Shown here: piece by piece, positions 3,136 to 5,436 of the stretch
Position numbering within the stretch: the stretch's first letter is position 1
How the letters are laid out: each line of letters opens with the position of its first letter
Origin: Candidatus Woesearchaeota archaeon
Lineage (GTDB): Archaea > Nanobdellota > Nanobdellia > Woesearchaeales > UBA525
NCBI GenBank assembly: GCA_013331575.1
Contig: DUGD01000081.1
Coordinates: 28,443 to 33,878 of the forward strand
DNA length: 5,436 bases
Direction of reading: 5' to 3'
Translations under genes and position numbers: made by a program
Notes under the pieces: generated by a model
Database searches by the model: none
What the model saw: only the letters and a program-made list of their open reading frames with translations
What the model was told of the DNA's origin: nothing

Positions 3136-5436
3136 TGCGCTCCATAACACGCGGCTCGCCGACCGCGGCGACTACATCATTGGCAACAATGCTGTTGGCG
3201 GCCATATCCATGCTGGCGTTCTGCATCATCGCAATATCCGCTCTCGCCACGCCCGCCCTTGCGCTCGTCGACCTCCTCAATCCGATAGATGGCGGCGCAA
3301 CAAATGCGACCACGCTCACGTTCGAGTACTACGCGAGTGTGCCAGCGTTGACCGGGTGCACTCTCGCAATTAACGGCAACACGTTCATCGATCCGGACGC
3401 GCAGAGCAATGCGATAAACAGCGTGACTGTCCAAGCGATGACGCCCGGTGCGTACTCGTGGAATGTATCCTGCACAGACGGCACGAACGCAGAGACAAGC
3501 ATCACCCGTGCGCTTCTCATCGATACGCAGTCACCGACAATCGCTGTGATGGCACCGACGAACAACAGCACGGCACCAGTGATACCCGTGGACATCATTC
3601 CATATGACGATGGCACAGCATCGCTCACCTGCGAAGTGATATGGAACGGTATGACGCTCGATACCGTGCCCGTAGTGCCAAACACACGCTTCGCGCGCAA
3701 CTACACGCCCTCGCCAGGACCCGCGCCAGGTAACGGCACAGTGCGATTGGTCTGCACCGACCGCGCGGGCAATGCCGCGGCGCAAACCCGCGCGGTGCTA
3801 TACCAACCCGTCTTCGCAGTCATGCTTACGACCGATCGGAGCGATTACGCGATCAACGACCCGGTACGCTTGACAGTTGACACGATCAACGGAGCGAACG
3901 TCTCTATCGATATCTGTCCCGACCAGACCGGCTTCGTGCAATGCACGACCGCGCTTCTCGGTTCGAACGAATACCCTCAAGCATTCACATTACCGTACAT
4001 GAACAAAACCGGCAGCTATATCGTCGAGGCGGCCGCCCGCTACGGCAATGTCGTGCGCATCAATAGAACCCGTTATACTATCGCGAATTCGCTTACGGTC
4101 CAGATCACCATGAGCGGGACTCAGAAAATCAACGGCACGATTAACCTGACCGCCGTGCCATCGAATGGCGTAGCGCCATACCGCATCAGGTGGAATCTCA
4201 CGAACGGTACCATCGTATCAGATGCATCCACGGTGGCGATAAAATTGAACGCCTCGGGGAGTTTCACGCATCGCGTGATGGTAACTGACGCGGCGAACAA
4301 CACGAGGAATGAGACATATACATACACAATCGAACCTCTCGTTCCCATCACCGTGAGGGTGATAGAAAAGACCTCAGGACAACCTATCGTTGGAGCGGAC
4401 GTCTCTCTCGATGGCAATACCCCGGTCGAGAACGCGAAGACCGTCGCGAATGGCATCGCGTACTTGCAGGTCGAACCAGGAGATTACCGCTTGTTCGCGA
4501 GTGCATCGGGCTATAATTACGGCCTTGAGGATATCACTGTGAACGACGCAAATAATCTACCGTACGCGATAGCGCTCACGCAGAACGCGCTCAAACCGGC
4601 AGTGACCCTACTATCGCCTTCGCAAGGCAATCTGCTTGAGTCCCCTGTGACGGTGTCGTTCCGCGCGCAACACCCGAACGCATTGCTTTGCACCCTCTAC
4701 ACGAGCACGGATGGAAGTTGGTTCGCTCCCAACACAACAGTGGAAGTGAACAACGCTATCGTCGGTGTTGAGAGCTCCATCATAGTGCCGTTCCAGCTTG
4801 GGTCCTACACAGTTAGGGTCGAATGCACGGATGCGACTGATGCATCGCGTACCGGCGCATCGCCGACCGTCGGTTTCGAAGTCACCGCCGTCGGAGACAT
4901 GGCGGTCGCAGGACAATCCGCTGGCGGCACATCAGGATCAACTACCAGCCCGACAAAGGACGAGTTGCGGATGCAGGAGGCTATCGCGCATTTCGAAGCG
5001 TTGCTGCAGAGCATAGAATCGTACGGGCAACGCGAGAAGGAGGCGGTGCTGCTCTTAGGCTATGATCGCGATCTGCGCAATGCGAAAAGGGCCGCGCAAC
5101 AGGCGGTCCGCGACATCAACGATCTGCAGTACAGGCAGGAATACGATGATGCCGGACGGGAGCAAGAGCGCAAACGCATCGCCGCCACAATCGAGGATGT
5201 CCTTGCTAAAACGCCGCAGAGCCTGAGCGTCAAAGATACGAAGAGCTTTGTCCGCTACATAGAAGAGGATGATGTGGAGGTTGTATCGACGGAGCTCGCT
5301 GGATTGGGAGGCCTGGCCGCCGATCCCCGTGTCATAGCGCGGAAATTGCTCGATGACCAGCAGCAGTTCACCATCAGCACAAAAGCGATGCATGTGGACT
5401 ATGCGTACATCGATGGTACGACGAAATCGTTGACGG
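3132..5436 (+). CDS. Large secreted Ig-like/PKD surface protein, partial
   Basis: An open frame of 768 codons with no stop before the window ends. A signal peptide or anchor spans about 17-44 (cleavage plausible after ALA at 42-44). Beta-sandwich domains follow: Ig-like 1 (about 47-130, Cys 76/114, motif YSWNVSCTDG), Ig-like 2 (about 131-220, Cys 167/208, CTDRAGN), domain 3 (about 225-318, Cys 262/271), a PKD-like domain (320-402, PYRIRWNLTNG and VMVTDAANN), a carboxypeptidase-regulatory-like domain (404-485, GQPIVGADVSLDG), and Ig-like 6 (about 488-585, Cys 520/565). After a G/S/T linker, a charged helical region (about 610-700) leads into an unrecognised C-terminal region. At least fifteen N-x-S/T sequons suggest N-glycosylation. 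It is probably an envelope or adhesion protein. The start overlaps regulator 2 by ATGA. The family architecture is clear; the ligand is unknown. Confidence 0.9.
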   Translation, partial: MMRSITRGSPTAATTSLATMLLAAISMLAFCIIAISALATPALALVDLLNPIDGGATNATTLTFEYYASVPALTGCTLAINGNTFIDPDAQSNAINSVTVQAMTPGAYSWNVSCTDGTNAETSITRALLIDTQSPTIAVMAPTNNSTAPVIPVDIIPYDDGTASLTCEVIWNGMTLDTVPVVPNTRFARNYTPSPGPAPGNGTVRLVCTDRAGNAAAQTRAVLYQPVFAVMLTTDRSDYAINDPVRLTVDTINGANVSIDICPDQTGFVQCTTALLGSNEYPQAFTLPYMNKTGSYIVEAAARYGNVVRINRTRYTIANSLTVQITMSGTQKINGTINLTAVPSNGVAPYRIRWNLTNGTIVSDASTVAIKLNASGSFTHRVMVTDAANNTRNETYTYTIEPLVPITVRVIEKTSGQPIVGADVSLDGNTPVENAKTVANGIAYLQVEPGDYRLFASASGYNYGLEDITVNDANNLPYAIALTQNALKPAVTLLSPSQGNLLESPVTVSFRAQHPNALLCTLYTSTDGSWFAPNTTVEVNNAIVGVESSIIVPFQLGSYTVRVECTDATDASRTGASPTVGFEVTAVGDMAVAGQSAGGTSGSTTSPTKDELRMQEAIAHFEALLQSIESYGQREKEAVLLLGYDRDLRNAKRAAQQAVRDINDLQYRQEYDDAGREQERKRIAATIEDVLAKTPQSLSVKDTKSFVRYIEEDDVEVVSTELAGLGGLAADPRVIARKLLDDQQQFTISTKAMHVDYAYIDGTTKSLT

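Noticed and set aside
3177..5393. Minus-strand frames opposite the surface-protein gene
   Set aside because: They are fragmentary shadows of a continuous 768-codon plus-strand frame with clear domains and a good start.

Overview
The window looks archaeal, most likely from a small-genome DPANN-type lineage such as a Micrarchaeota- or Diapherotrites-like organism. This lineage is an inference; no rRNA is present to settle it. The evidence is A/T-rich TATA boxes about 26-27 nt upstream of start codons (leaderless transcription of two genes), GGAGG-type ribosome binding sites at internal operon genes, ribbon-helix-helix regulators, and a large secreted Ig-like/PKD multidomain protein rich in N-x-S/T sequons. 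Base composition is about half GC.

Layout from left to right. Positions 1-160 hold no convincing gene, but positions 4-41 repeat the 3' end of a hairpin-rich element found again near 1700. A possible small orphan gene follows (212-517, +). Adenylate kinase lies convergent to it (630-1259, -). Upstream of adk, 1260-1818 is a non-coding stretch dominated by a chain of strong hairpins (about 1337-1718), closed by a long-range pairing between its ends. I consider this a candidate structured RNA or palindromic repeat element and the most unusual part of the window. A helical protein of unknown function with a disordered N terminus occupies 1819-2394 (-).

The intergenic region 2395-2609 is a divergent promoter with two TATA boxes and several short direct repeats spaced 11 or 21 bp apart. 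To its right is a tightly packed + strand operon: two different ribbon-helix-helix proteins (2610-2882 and 2875-3135) and a large surface protein starting at 3132 that runs off the window. The genes overlap by 8 and 4 nt, which suggests translational coupling.

The working model is that the two small DNA-binding proteins bind the phased repeats in their own promoter region and so control expression of the surface protein, and perhaps of the divergent gene. Adenylate kinase is a housekeeping enzyme that shares its promoter region with the hairpin element.
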